Source: Thalassospira mesophila
GTDB taxonomy: Bacteria > Pseudomonadota > Alphaproteobacteria > Rhodospirillales > Thalassospiraceae
DNA: 64,000 nucleotides
Direction of reading: 5' to 3'
NCBI RefSeq assembly: GCF_002115755.1
Contig: NZ_JFKA01000002.1
Span: 496,001 to 560,000, forward strand
Part shown: positions 43,688 through 52,372 of the stretch, piece by piece
Numbering within the stretch: the first letter of the stretch is position 1
How the letters are laid out: the number at the start of each line of letters is the position of its first letter
Made by a program: the position numbers and the translations under genes
The notes under the pieces: generated by a model
Database searches by the model: none
What the model was told of the DNA's origin: nothing
Seen by the model: only the letters and a program-made list of their open reading frames with translations

Positions 43688-44433
43688 TGGCTGTCGAGTT
43701 TTACCTCGATCTCCTGATGATTGTTTTGCTGGTAGCGACAATCATCTATGCGCTGATGCTTAATCGCAGGCTTGCAGCCTTTCGTCGTAACCGCGAGGAT
43801 ATGGAACAGTTTCTATCGGCCTTTCATGCCGCGACCGAGCGGGCCGAAATACTGATCCAGTCCTTGAAGGAAATGGCATCGCAAAGCGGGGATGCGTTGC
43901 GCGAGGATATCGGGCGGGCCAGTGGCCTGCATGAAGATTTGTCCTTTATGGTTGACCGTGGCGACGCGATTGCCAACCGTCTTGAAAAAGCGGCCAGCGG
44001 TGTGAATGCCGCGCGCAAGGCCGCCGGGGCCGATGCCGGTTTTGGCGCATCTGGCAATGGCGGCAAACAGGTTATGGATGATCGCAACGATGCGGGCGAC
44101 CGCAACGAACGGGGTGATCGGAATGACCGGGGCGACCGGAATGATCGCAGTGATCGCAATGTCGGGATCGAAACCCGCGCCGAGGAACTGGCTGCCCGTC
44201 TGGTCCGCGATACCGAACGCCAAAGTGCGCGGAACACCTATGAAAATGGTGGTGGCCGCGCGGCGTCGCGCGACATGCGTGATGATCGGTCTTCTTCGGC
44301 ATCGTCAGGTGCGTCGACGTCCATGCGCGATGATCGCCGGGCCAACCTGATGGACGACAATGATGCCGACGAAGACGCCGGACGGTCGGACGCCGAACGT
44401 GAATTGCTGGCAGCGTTGCGTTCGGTACGGTAA
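43687..44433 (+). CDS. Membrane-anchored coiled-coil protein (DUF6468-like) next to fliM
   Basis: A 248-residue protein. One helix (about residues 5-23, LDLLMIVLLVATIIYALML) is followed by a charged coiled coil to about 100. The middle has degenerate repeats of DRN(D/E)RG (about residues 130-158), and the end is acidic. I believe it belongs to a family (DUF6468) seen beside fliM in related bacteria, but this is from memory. The ATG overlaps the fliM stop, so translation is coupled, which argues for a C-ring or stator role. Confidence 0.7.
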   Translation: MAVEFYLDLLMIVLLVATIIYALMLNRRLAAFRRNREDMEQFLSAFHAATERAEILIQSLKEMASQSGDALREDIGRASGLHEDLSFMVDRGDAIANRLEKAASGVNAARKAAGADAGFGASGNGGKQVMDDRNDAGDRNERGDRNDRGDRNDRSDRNVGIETRAEELAARLVRDTERQSARNTYENGGGRAASRDMRDDRSSSASSGASTSMRDDRRANLMDDNDADEDAGRSDAERELLAALRSVR

Positions 44434-44680
44434 TGGCGTTACGATTGGGTAACGGACGATAAGGGAATGTTCAGCCACGATGGGTGCGTGGTCGGGATAT
44501 ATGTGGGAATTTGCATTGCTGTTGTGCAATAAAATCGGCACAGGTTTGCGGATGCAGGCTTGTTCTGGTGGGGATGACGGCCCATTTTCATATACGGGCT
44601 GTCTTGTGGGGACAGCAAAATTACGTTTCGGGTTTGATGTGGTTCGCGCTGCGGACTGCTGCTTAATGTCGGGTGAGTGA

Positions 44681-45412
44681 ATGTCTTCTTTGCGTATTTT
44701 GCCAGTGCTGATCGTTGTGTCGGGTGTTGTCCTGTCACTGAAGGTCTCTGATGTCGTGTCGATCTGGCGCGATGGCGGTGATATGCAGGAATCCGCCGCC
44801 GTTAGCATGGTGCAGGCCGCACGCGCGCAGGAAAACCCTGCCGATCCGGCGGGCATTGCCGGTGGGCCCGGTCTGGATGCCCCGGCGGGCGGTGCCGATG
44901 CGTTGACACCGGCGATGGACCAGGAGGCCGCTGGCGGGGGCAACGCGGCCGAAGACCCGCCCAGTTTTGGCGGTGATCCGACCTTGTTTACCCAGGAAGA
45001 AATTGATCTTTTGCAAAACTTGTCGGCGCGCCGCTCCGAACTTGACCGTCGCGAGCAGCGCCTTGACGAACGTGAAAGCCTGTTGACCGCTGCTGAGGCG
45101 CGGATAGACAGCAAAATTTCCGAAATGAAACGGTTGCAGGCCTCGATTGCGCAGCTGGTCGAAAAGAAAGACGAAAAGGACGACGACCGGATCAAGAAGC
45201 TGATCACGGTTTATGAAAAAATGAAGCCCAAGGATGCGGCCCGTATCTGGAACGATCTGGATATGAACATTCTTTTGCAGGTGGCACAGGGCATGCGCGA
45301 GGCCAATACGGCGTCGGTTCTGGCCCAGATGACGCCCGAACGCGCCCGCGCCCTGACAACCGAGCTTGCTTACAAGCGCGATCTGAGTTCGCTGCCATTG
45401 ACCAACCCCTGA
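44681..45412 (+). CDS. motE: MotE-type motor chaperone
   Basis: A 243-residue periplasmic protein with an N-terminal hydrophobic segment (signal anchor, about residues 4-24). It has an A/P/G-rich part, a coiled coil (about 115-165) and a C-terminal MgtE_N/FliG-like helical domain (KLITVYEKMKPKDAARIWND, MREANTASVLAQMTPERARA). This matches MotE, which in Sinorhizobium stabilises the periplasmic motor protein MotC. No MotC homologue is obvious here, but the large protein at 48302 could be its client. Confidence 0.85.
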   Translation: MSSLRILPVLIVVSGVVLSLKVSDVVSIWRDGGDMQESAAVSMVQAARAQENPADPAGIAGGPGLDAPAGGADALTPAMDQEAAGGGNAAEDPPSFGGDPTLFTQEEIDLLQNLSARRSELDRREQRLDERESLLTAAEARIDSKISEMKRLQASIAQLVEKKDEKDDDRIKKLITVYEKMKPKDAARIWNDLDMNILLQVAQGMREANTASVLAQMTPERARALTTELAYKRDLSSLPLTNP

Positions 45413-45620
45413 TCTGGCGCGACTTGCGAATGCGCCTTGGGGCTTTGGGGTTAATTATCGCCCTGTTTTGGGGGAAGTTCTTGAAACAGGGTGTGAAAAC
45501 CCCCATTCTTGTTAAAGTGAAAAGCCTTGATTAACCTAAATTAAATAGGTACATCACGAAGATAAAGTTCCGAACCAAAGCTGGGTGTTTTTCCAGATTG
45601 ACAGCATCATGGAGTGGTAA

Positions 45621-46007
45621 ATGTCCGTCGATCCCAATATGCCAATTCTGATTGTCGATGATTACAAAACCATGTTGCGTATCATCCGTAATCTTCTTCG
45701 CCAGTTGAACTTCACCAATATTGAAGAAGCAACAGACGGCAGCATGGCGTTGCGCAAATTGCGCGAAAAGCCGTTCAGCCTGGTGATTTCCGACTGGAAC
45801 ATGGAGCCGATGACTGGTCTTCAGTTGCTCAAGGAAGTTCGCGCGGATGCGAAGCTGAAGGATCTTCCCTTCATCATGATCACGGCTGAAGCCAAGACTG
45901 AAAACGTCGTTATGGCCAAAAAAGCCGGTGTATCAAATTATATCGTCAAGCCGTTCAATGCCGAAACCCTCAAGGGTAAGCTGACCACGGTTCTTGGTGA
46001 TTTCTAA
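45621..46007 (+). CDS. cheY: CheY-type chemotaxis response regulator
   Basis: A 128-residue single-domain receiver with the acidic pair in VDDYKTML, phospho-acceptor D in VISDWNMEP (about residue 57), T in MITAEA and K in VKPFN. Phosphorylated CheY binds FliM and changes rotation. GGAG lies upstream of the ATG. It is followed at once by cheZ, so the pair can be regulated together. The kinase and receptor genes of the main cluster are elsewhere. Confidence 0.95.
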   Translation: MSVDPNMPILIVDDYKTMLRIIRNLLRQLNFTNIEEATDGSMALRKLREKPFSLVISDWNMEPMTGLQLLKEVRADAKLKDLPFIMITAEAKTENVVMAKKAGVSNYIVKPFNAETLKGKLTTVLGDF

Positions 46008-46030
46008 GTCAAAGAGGGGCACGGGGCATT

Positions 46031-46693
46031 TTGTCCCGTGATACCGCCGTGGATGATACCCAGTTACGCGACCTGCTGGCACAGCTTAAGAAACGTCTTG
46101 AAAAAGGCGATCTGAAGATTGAAGAAGTTTCCGGGCTTGTTGAAAGTCTGGCAAAATTTCTTCCGGCCAGCACGAAAACCGACAATCAGGATGAAAAACG
46201 CCTGTTTGGGGAATTGGACGAGCTTTCCAATATCATTCGCAAGATGAAATCGGAAATTGCGTCTTTGCGGCCCGACGACATCAAGGCCGAATATATTCCC
46301 AATGCGACCGACGAGTTGGACGCCATTGTTGATGCGACCGCCGGTGCAACACACGAAATTCTTGATGCAATGGACTCGCTTGAAGAATTTGCCGCAAGCT
46401 TGCCGCCCGAACAGGCCGAGATTGTGACAAATGCGACGATGCGGGTTTATGAAGCCTGTAATTTTCAGGATATCACCGGGCAGCGGACGACCAAGGTTGT
46501 CAAGGCCTTGAAGGCCATTGAAGAACGGGTAGAAGGGCTGGTAACGGCATTTGGTGCGGAGATCGCACGTTATGCAGAAGCCAACCCGCGCAAGTCAAAA
46601 GACGACAAGCAGGGTGATGAAGCCTTGCTGAATGGTCCGCAGCTTGAGGGCAAGGGCGTGTCACAGGCTGATATTGATGCGATGTTTAATTGA
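46031..46693 (+). CDS. cheZ: CheY phosphatase CheZ
   Basis: A 220-residue helical protein with the catalytic QDITGQR motif (about residues 149-155) on a long helical hairpin, and a C-terminal peptide (VSQADIDAMF) that would bind CheY. The best start is TTG at 46031, which has GGGG close upstream. A GTG six codons later is the alternative. CheZ is not universal among alphaproteobacteria, so the clear motif is informative. Confidence 0.9.
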   Translation: MSRDTAVDDTQLRDLLAQLKKRLEKGDLKIEEVSGLVESLAKFLPASTKTDNQDEKRLFGELDELSNIIRKMKSEIASLRPDDIKAEYIPNATDELDAIVDATAGATHEILDAMDSLEEFAASLPPEQAEIVTNATMRVYEACNFQDITGQRTTKVVKALKAIEERVEGLVTAFGAEIARYAEANPRKSKDDKQGDEALLNGPQLEGKGVSQADIDAMFN

Positions 46694-46719
46694 CCCTTTG
46701 GGCGAAATGACGAACGGGT

Positions 46720-47577
46720 ATGACAGAAGAAGATGAAGATTCCCCGCGCCGCATAAGTGCCGTGACCGGCGGTACAACGGCGTTGTTTCTGTCGCTTTAT
46801 CTTTTGCTTCTGGCTTTTTTCATTCTGTTAAACACCATCTCGACCTATGAAGAGGTAAAGGCCCAAAAGGTGCAGCAAAGCCTGTCATCGGCCTTTGCTT
46901 CTATTTTACCCCCGACCACCAGTCTCGATACTGTAACCTCTGTTGATGGCCCGTTGCTGGCGGCACAGGAAACCCAGAAAAAACTGGGAGACCTGTTTCA
47001 GTCGCCTTTGAATGTGGCCCGTGTCGAAGTTCTTCAGCCGGGAAAACTGCTGGAGGTGATGATGCATACCGACCAGCTTTTTGATCCGTCCAAAAGCACC
47101 ATCCGCGAACGCCAGCAGGGATTTGTTGCCAATCTGGCGCAGGCCTTGGCCAATACAGCGGGGGGCGCGCAATATGAAATGGAAATGATGCTGGGCAGCA
47201 ATCTGGGCAAGCAGGGTACCATTCCGGTTGAAGACAGCCTGGAAATCGCCCGTGCCGGGGCCTTTGCCCGTGCGGTCATCGCCCAGGGCGCACCGGCGCG
47301 TGCGGTCGATGTTGGCATCGATCCCAGTGCCGATCCTTTCATTGTGACCTTTCGTTTCTTTTGGGACCAGACTGCCGAAGCCAAGGCGGCCGCTGAACGT
47401 GCTGCTGCCGCCCAACAGGCTATTCCGTCTTCTGTTGCGCTACCGCCGCTTAACAAAACCGGCACGGGTACAAGTGCGCCAAGCGTGACCATTCCGCTTC
47501 CCATGGCCTCGCCCGGCGTGGTTCCCGTTGCCCCGGCAAAACCGGCGGCACCTTCGATAACACCGGGAGGCGGATGA
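46720..47577 (+). CDS. MotB-like protein lacking the ion-carrying aspartate
   Basis: A 285-residue protein with one membrane helix (about residues 19-39) and an OmpA-like periplasmic region (about 95-215). Aligned on the LLL-FF stretch, the position of D23 in the neighbouring MotB is S25 here, and no acidic residue lies in the helix. The peptidoglycan-contact motif (GHTD, NWELS-ARA) is also degenerate (MMLGSNLGK, SLEIARAG). It therefore cannot act as a standard proton or sodium carrier. Its stop overlaps the motB start (ATGA). Confidence 0.8.
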   Translation: MTEEDEDSPRRISAVTGGTTALFLSLYLLLLAFFILLNTISTYEEVKAQKVQQSLSSAFASILPPTTSLDTVTSVDGPLLAAQETQKKLGDLFQSPLNVARVEVLQPGKLLEVMMHTDQLFDPSKSTIRERQQGFVANLAQALANTAGGAQYEMEMMLGSNLGKQGTIPVEDSLEIARAGAFARAVIAQGAPARAVDVGIDPSADPFIVTFRFFWDQTAEAKAAAERAAAAQQAIPSSVALPPLNKTGTGTSAPSVTIPLPMASPGVVPVAPAKPAAPSITPGGG

Positions 47578-48299
47578 TGCTTGACGAACCCAAAAGAGAT
47601 GAACCCACCGGCCCGCCGATCTGGATGCTTAGCCTGGCTGATTTGATTTCGCTGCTGCTGACGTTTTTTGTCATGCTGTTTGCAATGTCGAGTGTGAAGG
47701 TCGATCGCTGGGACGAAGTTGTTGATTCGCTCTCCCAATCGATCCGCCCGGCCCCGGTCGAACCGACCGATGAGCCGACCGCACAAATGAATATTCCCCG
47801 TGTGTATCGCAAACCGGCGATGAACCTGGATTATTTAAGCTCGGTGATTGAAGGGGCCATTCGCGATAACCCCGTGCTGGGGCATGCCCGGTTACGCCAT
47901 ACCGCAGATAAACTGATTATTTCCCTGCCGGGCGATGTGATGTTTGTTCCCGGTAGCGAAAAGCTGGCGCAAAACGCCCGTCAGGCCCTGTTTGTGCTGG
48001 GCGGTGTGTTGTCCAACATTGGTAATCGTGTGGGTGTTCAAGGGCATACCGACCCCCGCCCGGTGAGCACGCAAAGCCGTTATACCTCGAATTGGGAGCT
48101 GTCGCTGGCGCGTGCCGCCGAAGTTGCCAATGAATTAAAAAGGTCGGGTTATCTGGATTACATAAATATTTACGGATTTGCGGCATCAAGATACGACGAA
48201 CTGCCGCGGACAGGTGACGAAGAAAAGCGCTATGAGATGGCGCGACGTGTTGACATCGTCATTGAACCCCACGGCGGGAGCGGTCTGGGAGGTTCTTAG
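47574..48299 (+). CDS. motB: Flagellar stator protein MotB
   Basis: A 241-residue protein. The helix SLADLISLLLTFFVMLFAM carries the ion-binding aspartate D23. The OmpA-type peptidoglycan-binding domain has VQGHTDPRP and SNWELSLARAAEVANEL. With MotA (15950) it forms the torque-generating stator. It is coupled to the MotB-like gene before it and followed after two bases by the giant periplasmic protein. Confidence 0.95.
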   Translation: MMLDEPKRDEPTGPPIWMLSLADLISLLLTFFVMLFAMSSVKVDRWDEVVDSLSQSIRPAPVEPTDEPTAQMNIPRVYRKPAMNLDYLSSVIEGAIRDNPVLGHARLRHTADKLIISLPGDVMFVPGSEKLAQNARQALFVLGGVLSNIGNRVGVQGHTDPRPVSTQSRYTSNWELSLARAAEVANELKRSGYLDYINIYGFAASRYDELPRTGDEEKRYEMARRVDIVIEPHGGSGLGGS

Positions 48300-48301
48300 G
48301 A

Positions 48302-51300
48302 ATGCGATGTGGGTTAACGCGACTGTTGCTGGCTGTTGCCGTGGCGACTGCCGGTTTGGTGGTCGCGGCGCAAACGGTGCCGGTTGCGCATGCCCAAACG
48401 GCAAGCCCGGTCATCATGCGCTCGGGCAATCACGAAGGGTATGGTCGCATTGTGGTGCAATGGGATCATCAGGTGAATTACACCGCCGAAATTATCGGCA
48501 ATCAGCTTGTTGTTCGCTTTGACCAGCCGTTGGTCGCATCCTTGCGCGGGGTGGTTGACCCGATTTCCGACTATGTCAGCGATGCTTTTTTCGATCCCGA
48601 TGGCCGGACAGTTGCCTTTGTTTTGCGCGATGACTTTGACGTGCGCGCGTTTAATGTCGGCACCAATGTGGTGCTTGATATTCTTGATAAAGCCGCCCCG
48701 GAACCCACTCCTGCGCCTGCTCCCCAGCCTGCCGCGCCATCTCCGTCCCCGGCTCCTGTGGTGCCGCCAGCAGACCAAGCCGCGCCTGCGCCAACCGCGC
48801 CGGCACAAGGTGCGCCTGCCGGGGTGACGGCACCTGCGCCCGCACAACAGCCGGGAAATGCATCACCGGGGGGGGCTTTGCCGCGTCCGGCATCCAAACC
48901 CGCCACGCCTGCACCCGCCACGCCTGCACCCGTGACCCCGTCGAAAACGTCGAAAACGTCGCCTGCCGGGCCGGGCAACGGCACGTCCGGTGCGCAGGTT
49001 CCCTCTGCCGCCCCTGCCGCACCGACATCGCCTGCACCGGTCGCACCGGGCGCCGCACCCACAGATGCCAGCCTGCCGACGTTGGAAATTCGGGTCGGGC
49101 GCCATCCCACATTTTACCGGCTGGTTTTTGACTGGCCCAAAACCGTTAATTACCAGGTTAGCGGAGCCGACGGCCAAAACCATATCGTTTTTGATAGCCC
49201 CGCCCAGATCGACGAGGTGGCAACGTCGCGGCGGTTGCCGCGTGGCGTGTCGGTATCACAGGCTGCAACCCGCCCGCTTGATGTTGTCATCAGCAGCGAT
49301 CCTGCGCGCACGCTGCGCCATTTTCGCTCGGGCACCAAGGTTGTCGTCGATGTGATGGGGGTTGATGGCACCCCCCAGGGTGAGGATGACACATCTGCTG
49401 GCCCGCCAAACGGGGCTGCCCGGCAAAAAGCCGCCGGTGCAACCCAGCCTGTGACGCCCCCAACGGCCCCGGCCGGTGCATCGACAGGCCCAAAAACACC
49501 CGCCACCGAAAACAGTACCGGAAAACCCCGTCAACTGACCTCGGCAATACGTGATACCACCACGGGCGGCGCGGCAAACGAGGCGTTGGCCCCGGTTGAA
49601 AGCATTGGCAAGATCACCGTTGGTGTCACGCAAGATGCGACAAAGCTGGAACTGACCTTTCCGTTCGGGCGGCCCACCGGGGCGGCAATTTGGGATCGGG
49701 CAGGATTTTTATGGTTTGCCTTTGATACCCGCGCCGAGCTTGACCTTGACCGGGTCCGCCAGGAAGCAAGCCAGATTGTCGGGGTGATCGAACAGCTCGA
49801 AAGCCCCTATGGCACGCTGGTGCGCATGACCATTCCTGACGGGGTGGGCTTGATCTCGCGGCAGGACGACCTTGGTGGCTGGGTGATATCGATGGAAGCG
49901 GGGATATTGCAGCCGGTCGAACGGCTGGGCCCGACGATTGAACTCGACAGCGAAACCCGCGCCAGATTGGCCGTGCCCCTGACCGGTGTCCGCGACACCA
50001 TGACAGTTAATGACCCCGAAGTGGGCGATAGCCTGCGTGTGGTGCCAACAACCCAGGCGGGTTACGGCATTGAAACCCCGTTACATTATCCCGAATTTAA
50101 CGTTTTGCCGTCGTTTCAAGGCGTGGTTGTTGCCCCGGTTAACGACCGGGTGAAAGTTTCGCATCGGGCCCCGCCCGCTGCACAAACCGAAATCAATGAC
50201 CCGGCTGCGCCAGCCCCGTTGGGCGAGGCGGTGGTGGTAACGGCGGATAACGGGTTGAACATCTCGCCCGAAGGGGCGCGGTTGCTGGCCTCGGCAACCG
50301 GGGTGCGCGCACGCACGGGCGATACTGATGCAGGGCGCATTTTCGACCTTGAAGACTGGCGCCGGGGCGGACTGGATAATTACAATGACGCCATTACCGC
50401 GCTGATGGGGGATGTGGTGCGAAGTGGCGATGAACATCGCAACAAGGCCCGGCTGGATATGGCACGGTTTTACATGGCCAACGGTTTGGGGCCGGAAGCC
50501 AATGCGATGATCGAAATGATGGAACAGGACGACCCGCTGATTGGTCAGAAATCCGAATTTCGCGCCCTGAAAGGGGCGGCAAAGTTTTTGAACGGCCAAT
50601 ATGACGAAGCCGAACGCCTGCTAAGCGATCCGCGCCTTGCCGATTTGACCGAGGTGAAATTGTGGCGGGCGGTGAACAGTGCGGCGCGCGGGCGGCCCAA
50701 TGAAGGGGCGCGCGATTTGATGGAGTCCATTCATCTGCTGGATAAATACCCGACCGAGCTTTTGATGCGGTTGGGGCCGGTGGCGGCAGAACAGGCCCTG
50801 ATTGTGAAAAACCCCAAGGCCGGGATGGAAGTTGTCAGCAAGATGCTTGAAGACCCCGAAGCGTCTAAAAACAAGCTGCTGGATGTTGAATATTTAAAAG
50901 GACTGTTCGAACAGGAAGCTGGCCAGTTTGACCAGGCCATTGCCACCTGGGACCAGGTCGCCAATGGCGATAACCGCAAAGCACGCGCGCACGCCATTTT
51001 TGACCGCACCGAGCTTTTGTTAAAGCTGAAACGCCTGACGGTTGATGACGCCATTACCCAGTTGGAAAAATTGCGCTTTGCCTGGCGGGGCGATGATTTT
51101 GAACTGGCAGTTTTGCGCCGCCTTGGCAATTTGCAGGTCGAAGGAAAACATTTCCGCGATGGCCTTAAAACATTGCGTCAGGCGGCAATTTTCTTCCCCA
51201 ATCATCCGTCAACACCTGCCATCACCGAAAAAATGCATAAAACCTTCGAAGACCTGTATCTCGGCGATGACATAAACAATATTTCGGCAATCAAGGCCGT

Positions 51301-52051
51301 GGCCCTGTATGACGAGTTTCGCGAATTAACCCCGGCGGGCGACAAGGGCGACGAGTTGATCCGCCGTCTGGCCGACCGGATGGTTAGTGTCGAGCTGTTT
51401 GGCCGGGCCGAGGATTTGTTGCTCCATCAGATTGATTTTCGCCTGACCGGCCATGAAAAGGCCCGGGTGGCAGCGCGGCTGGCGCTGGTTTACCTGCTGG
51501 ATCACAAGCCGCAAGACGCCCTCAATGTGCTTGATGACAGTGACAGCCCGGAACTGGGCGATGATCTGGTGACGCAACGGTTGCATTTGCGGGCCCGCGC
51601 CTTGCTTGACCTTGACAAGGGTGACGAGGCGATGGCGCTGCTGGGCGATGATTTAACCCCCGAAGCCGAGCTGTTGCGAATCGAGCAATACAGAAAAGTA
51701 AAAAATTACGGCGCGATGGCGGATAGTTTCCAGCGTCTGGTGGGTTCTGATCCGGGGAATATTGCAAACGGATTTAGCGACCAGCGCGCCCAATATGTTT
51801 TGAACTGGGCGATTAATCTGGCGATGTCGGGGCGCGAACGCGAACTCGACATGGTTAAACGGCGCTATGGGGCCTTGATGTCAAAGGGGCCTTACGCCAA
51901 GGGGTTTGAGCTGATTACATCGTCACCGACCCGGGGCCTGATTGATTATCGCTCGATCGGAAACGAGATTAAGGAAGTCGAAGATTTCAAAGGATTTCTT
52001 GGTAACTATCGGGACCAGTTGGAAAAAACCCAGTTGAGCGCGATTAACTGA
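48302..52051 (+). CDS. Giant periplasmic beta-domain and TPR protein next to motB
   Basis: A 1249-residue protein I do not recognise by name. Residues 1-31 are a signal peptide. Three similar beta-rich segments (about 36-128, 262-352, 435-530) resemble AMIN-type peptidoglycan-linked domains. They are separated by long P/A/T linkers. From about 680 to the end it is helical with TPR-like repeats. It begins two bases after motB, with GGAGGTTCTTAGG upstream. A motor-linked periplasmic scaffold, possibly in place of MotC, is my inference. Confidence 0.75.
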   Translation: MRCGLTRLLLAVAVATAGLVVAAQTVPVAHAQTASPVIMRSGNHEGYGRIVVQWDHQVNYTAEIIGNQLVVRFDQPLVASLRGVVDPISDYVSDAFFDPDGRTVAFVLRDDFDVRAFNVGTNVVLDILDKAAPEPTPAPAPQPAAPSPSPAPVVPPADQAAPAPTAPAQGAPAGVTAPAPAQQPGNASPGGALPRPASKPATPAPATPAPVTPSKTSKTSPAGPGNGTSGAQVPSAAPAAPTSPAPVAPGAAPTDASLPTLEIRVGRHPTFYRLVFDWPKTVNYQVSGADGQNHIVFDSPAQIDEVATSRRLPRGVSVSQAATRPLDVVISSDPARTLRHFRSGTKVVVDVMGVDGTPQGEDDTSAGPPNGAARQKAAGATQPVTPPTAPAGASTGPKTPATENSTGKPRQLTSAIRDTTTGGAANEALAPVESIGKITVGVTQDATKLELTFPFGRPTGAAIWDRAGFLWFAFDTRAELDLDRVRQEASQIVGVIEQLESPYGTLVRMTIPDGVGLISRQDDLGGWVISMEAGILQPVERLGPTIELDSETRARLAVPLTGVRDTMTVNDPEVGDSLRVVPTTQAGYGIETPLHYPEFNVLPSFQGVVVAPVNDRVKVSHRAPPAAQTEINDPAAPAPLGEAVVVTADNGLNISPEGARLLASATGVRARTGDTDAGRIFDLEDWRRGGLDNYNDAITALMGDVVRSGDEHRNKARLDMARFYMANGLGPEANAMIEMMEQDDPLIGQKSEFRALKGAAKFLNGQYDEAERLLSDPRLADLTEVKLWRAVNSAARGRPNEGARDLMESIHLLDKYPTELLMRLGPVAAEQALIVKNPKAGMEVVSKMLEDPEASKNKLLDVEYLKGLFEQEAGQFDQAIATWDQVANGDNRKARAHAIFDRTELLLKLKRLTVDDAITQLEKLRFAWRGDDFELAVLRRLGNLQVEGKHFRDGLKTLRQAAIFFPNHPSTPAITEKMHKTFEDLYLGDDINNISAIKAVALYDEFRELTPAGDKGDELIRRLADRMVSVELFGRAEDLLLHQIDFRLTGHEKARVAARLALVYLLDHKPQDALNVLDDSDSPELGDDLVTQRLHLRARALLDLDKGDEAMALLGDDLTPEAELLRIEQYRKVKNYGAMADSFQRLVGSDPGNIANGFSDQRAQYVLNWAINLAMSGRERELDMVKRRYGALMSKGPYAKGFELITSSPTRGLIDYRSIGNEIKEVEDFKGFLGNYRDQLEKTQLSAIN

Positions 52052-52372
52052 GCCAGCATTTTTGGCCTGTGCCGTGCGGGCGGGGCCGTTTATCCCTGGC
52101 ATAAATTTTGTGACAGGCGGGGCATGCGCGCGGATGTACCTAAAAACAAAGGCTCTGTTTCCGTGCGGGATATGAAAAGATCGCCCCGCCGTGACGTGCA
52201 AACAGCTTTGAAGGGCTGCCTTTTTCACTGCCGTTTCTTTGGGCGCTGTGGCGATGGTGTTGTGGCTGCTTTTGCCGTGACAAAATTAGCCGTAAGAATA
52301 GGTGGTTGCGCTTTGCGAATAATTGTTTATTCTTTTAACCGTGTATTTCCAGTGTGTGTAAGCTGAGGGCAG
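52052..52372. other. Intergenic region before the Sel1-repeat gene
   Basis: About 320 bases with no supported gene. A possible sigma-54-like site (TTGGCCTGTGCCGTGC, 52062-52077) has GG-N10-GC spacing but a weak -12 box. The last 100 bases are AT-rich and likely hold the promoter of the next gene. Confidence 0.4.

Noticed and set aside
45530-45545. Possible CtrA box (TTAA-N6-TTAA) before cheY
   Set aside because: Spacing is six instead of seven bases, and the region is AT-rich, so chance is likely.
52062-52077. Sigma-54-like site before the Sel1-repeat gene
   Set aside because: Correct spacing but poor -12 box and 300 bases from the gene. Kept only as a note in the intergenic entry.
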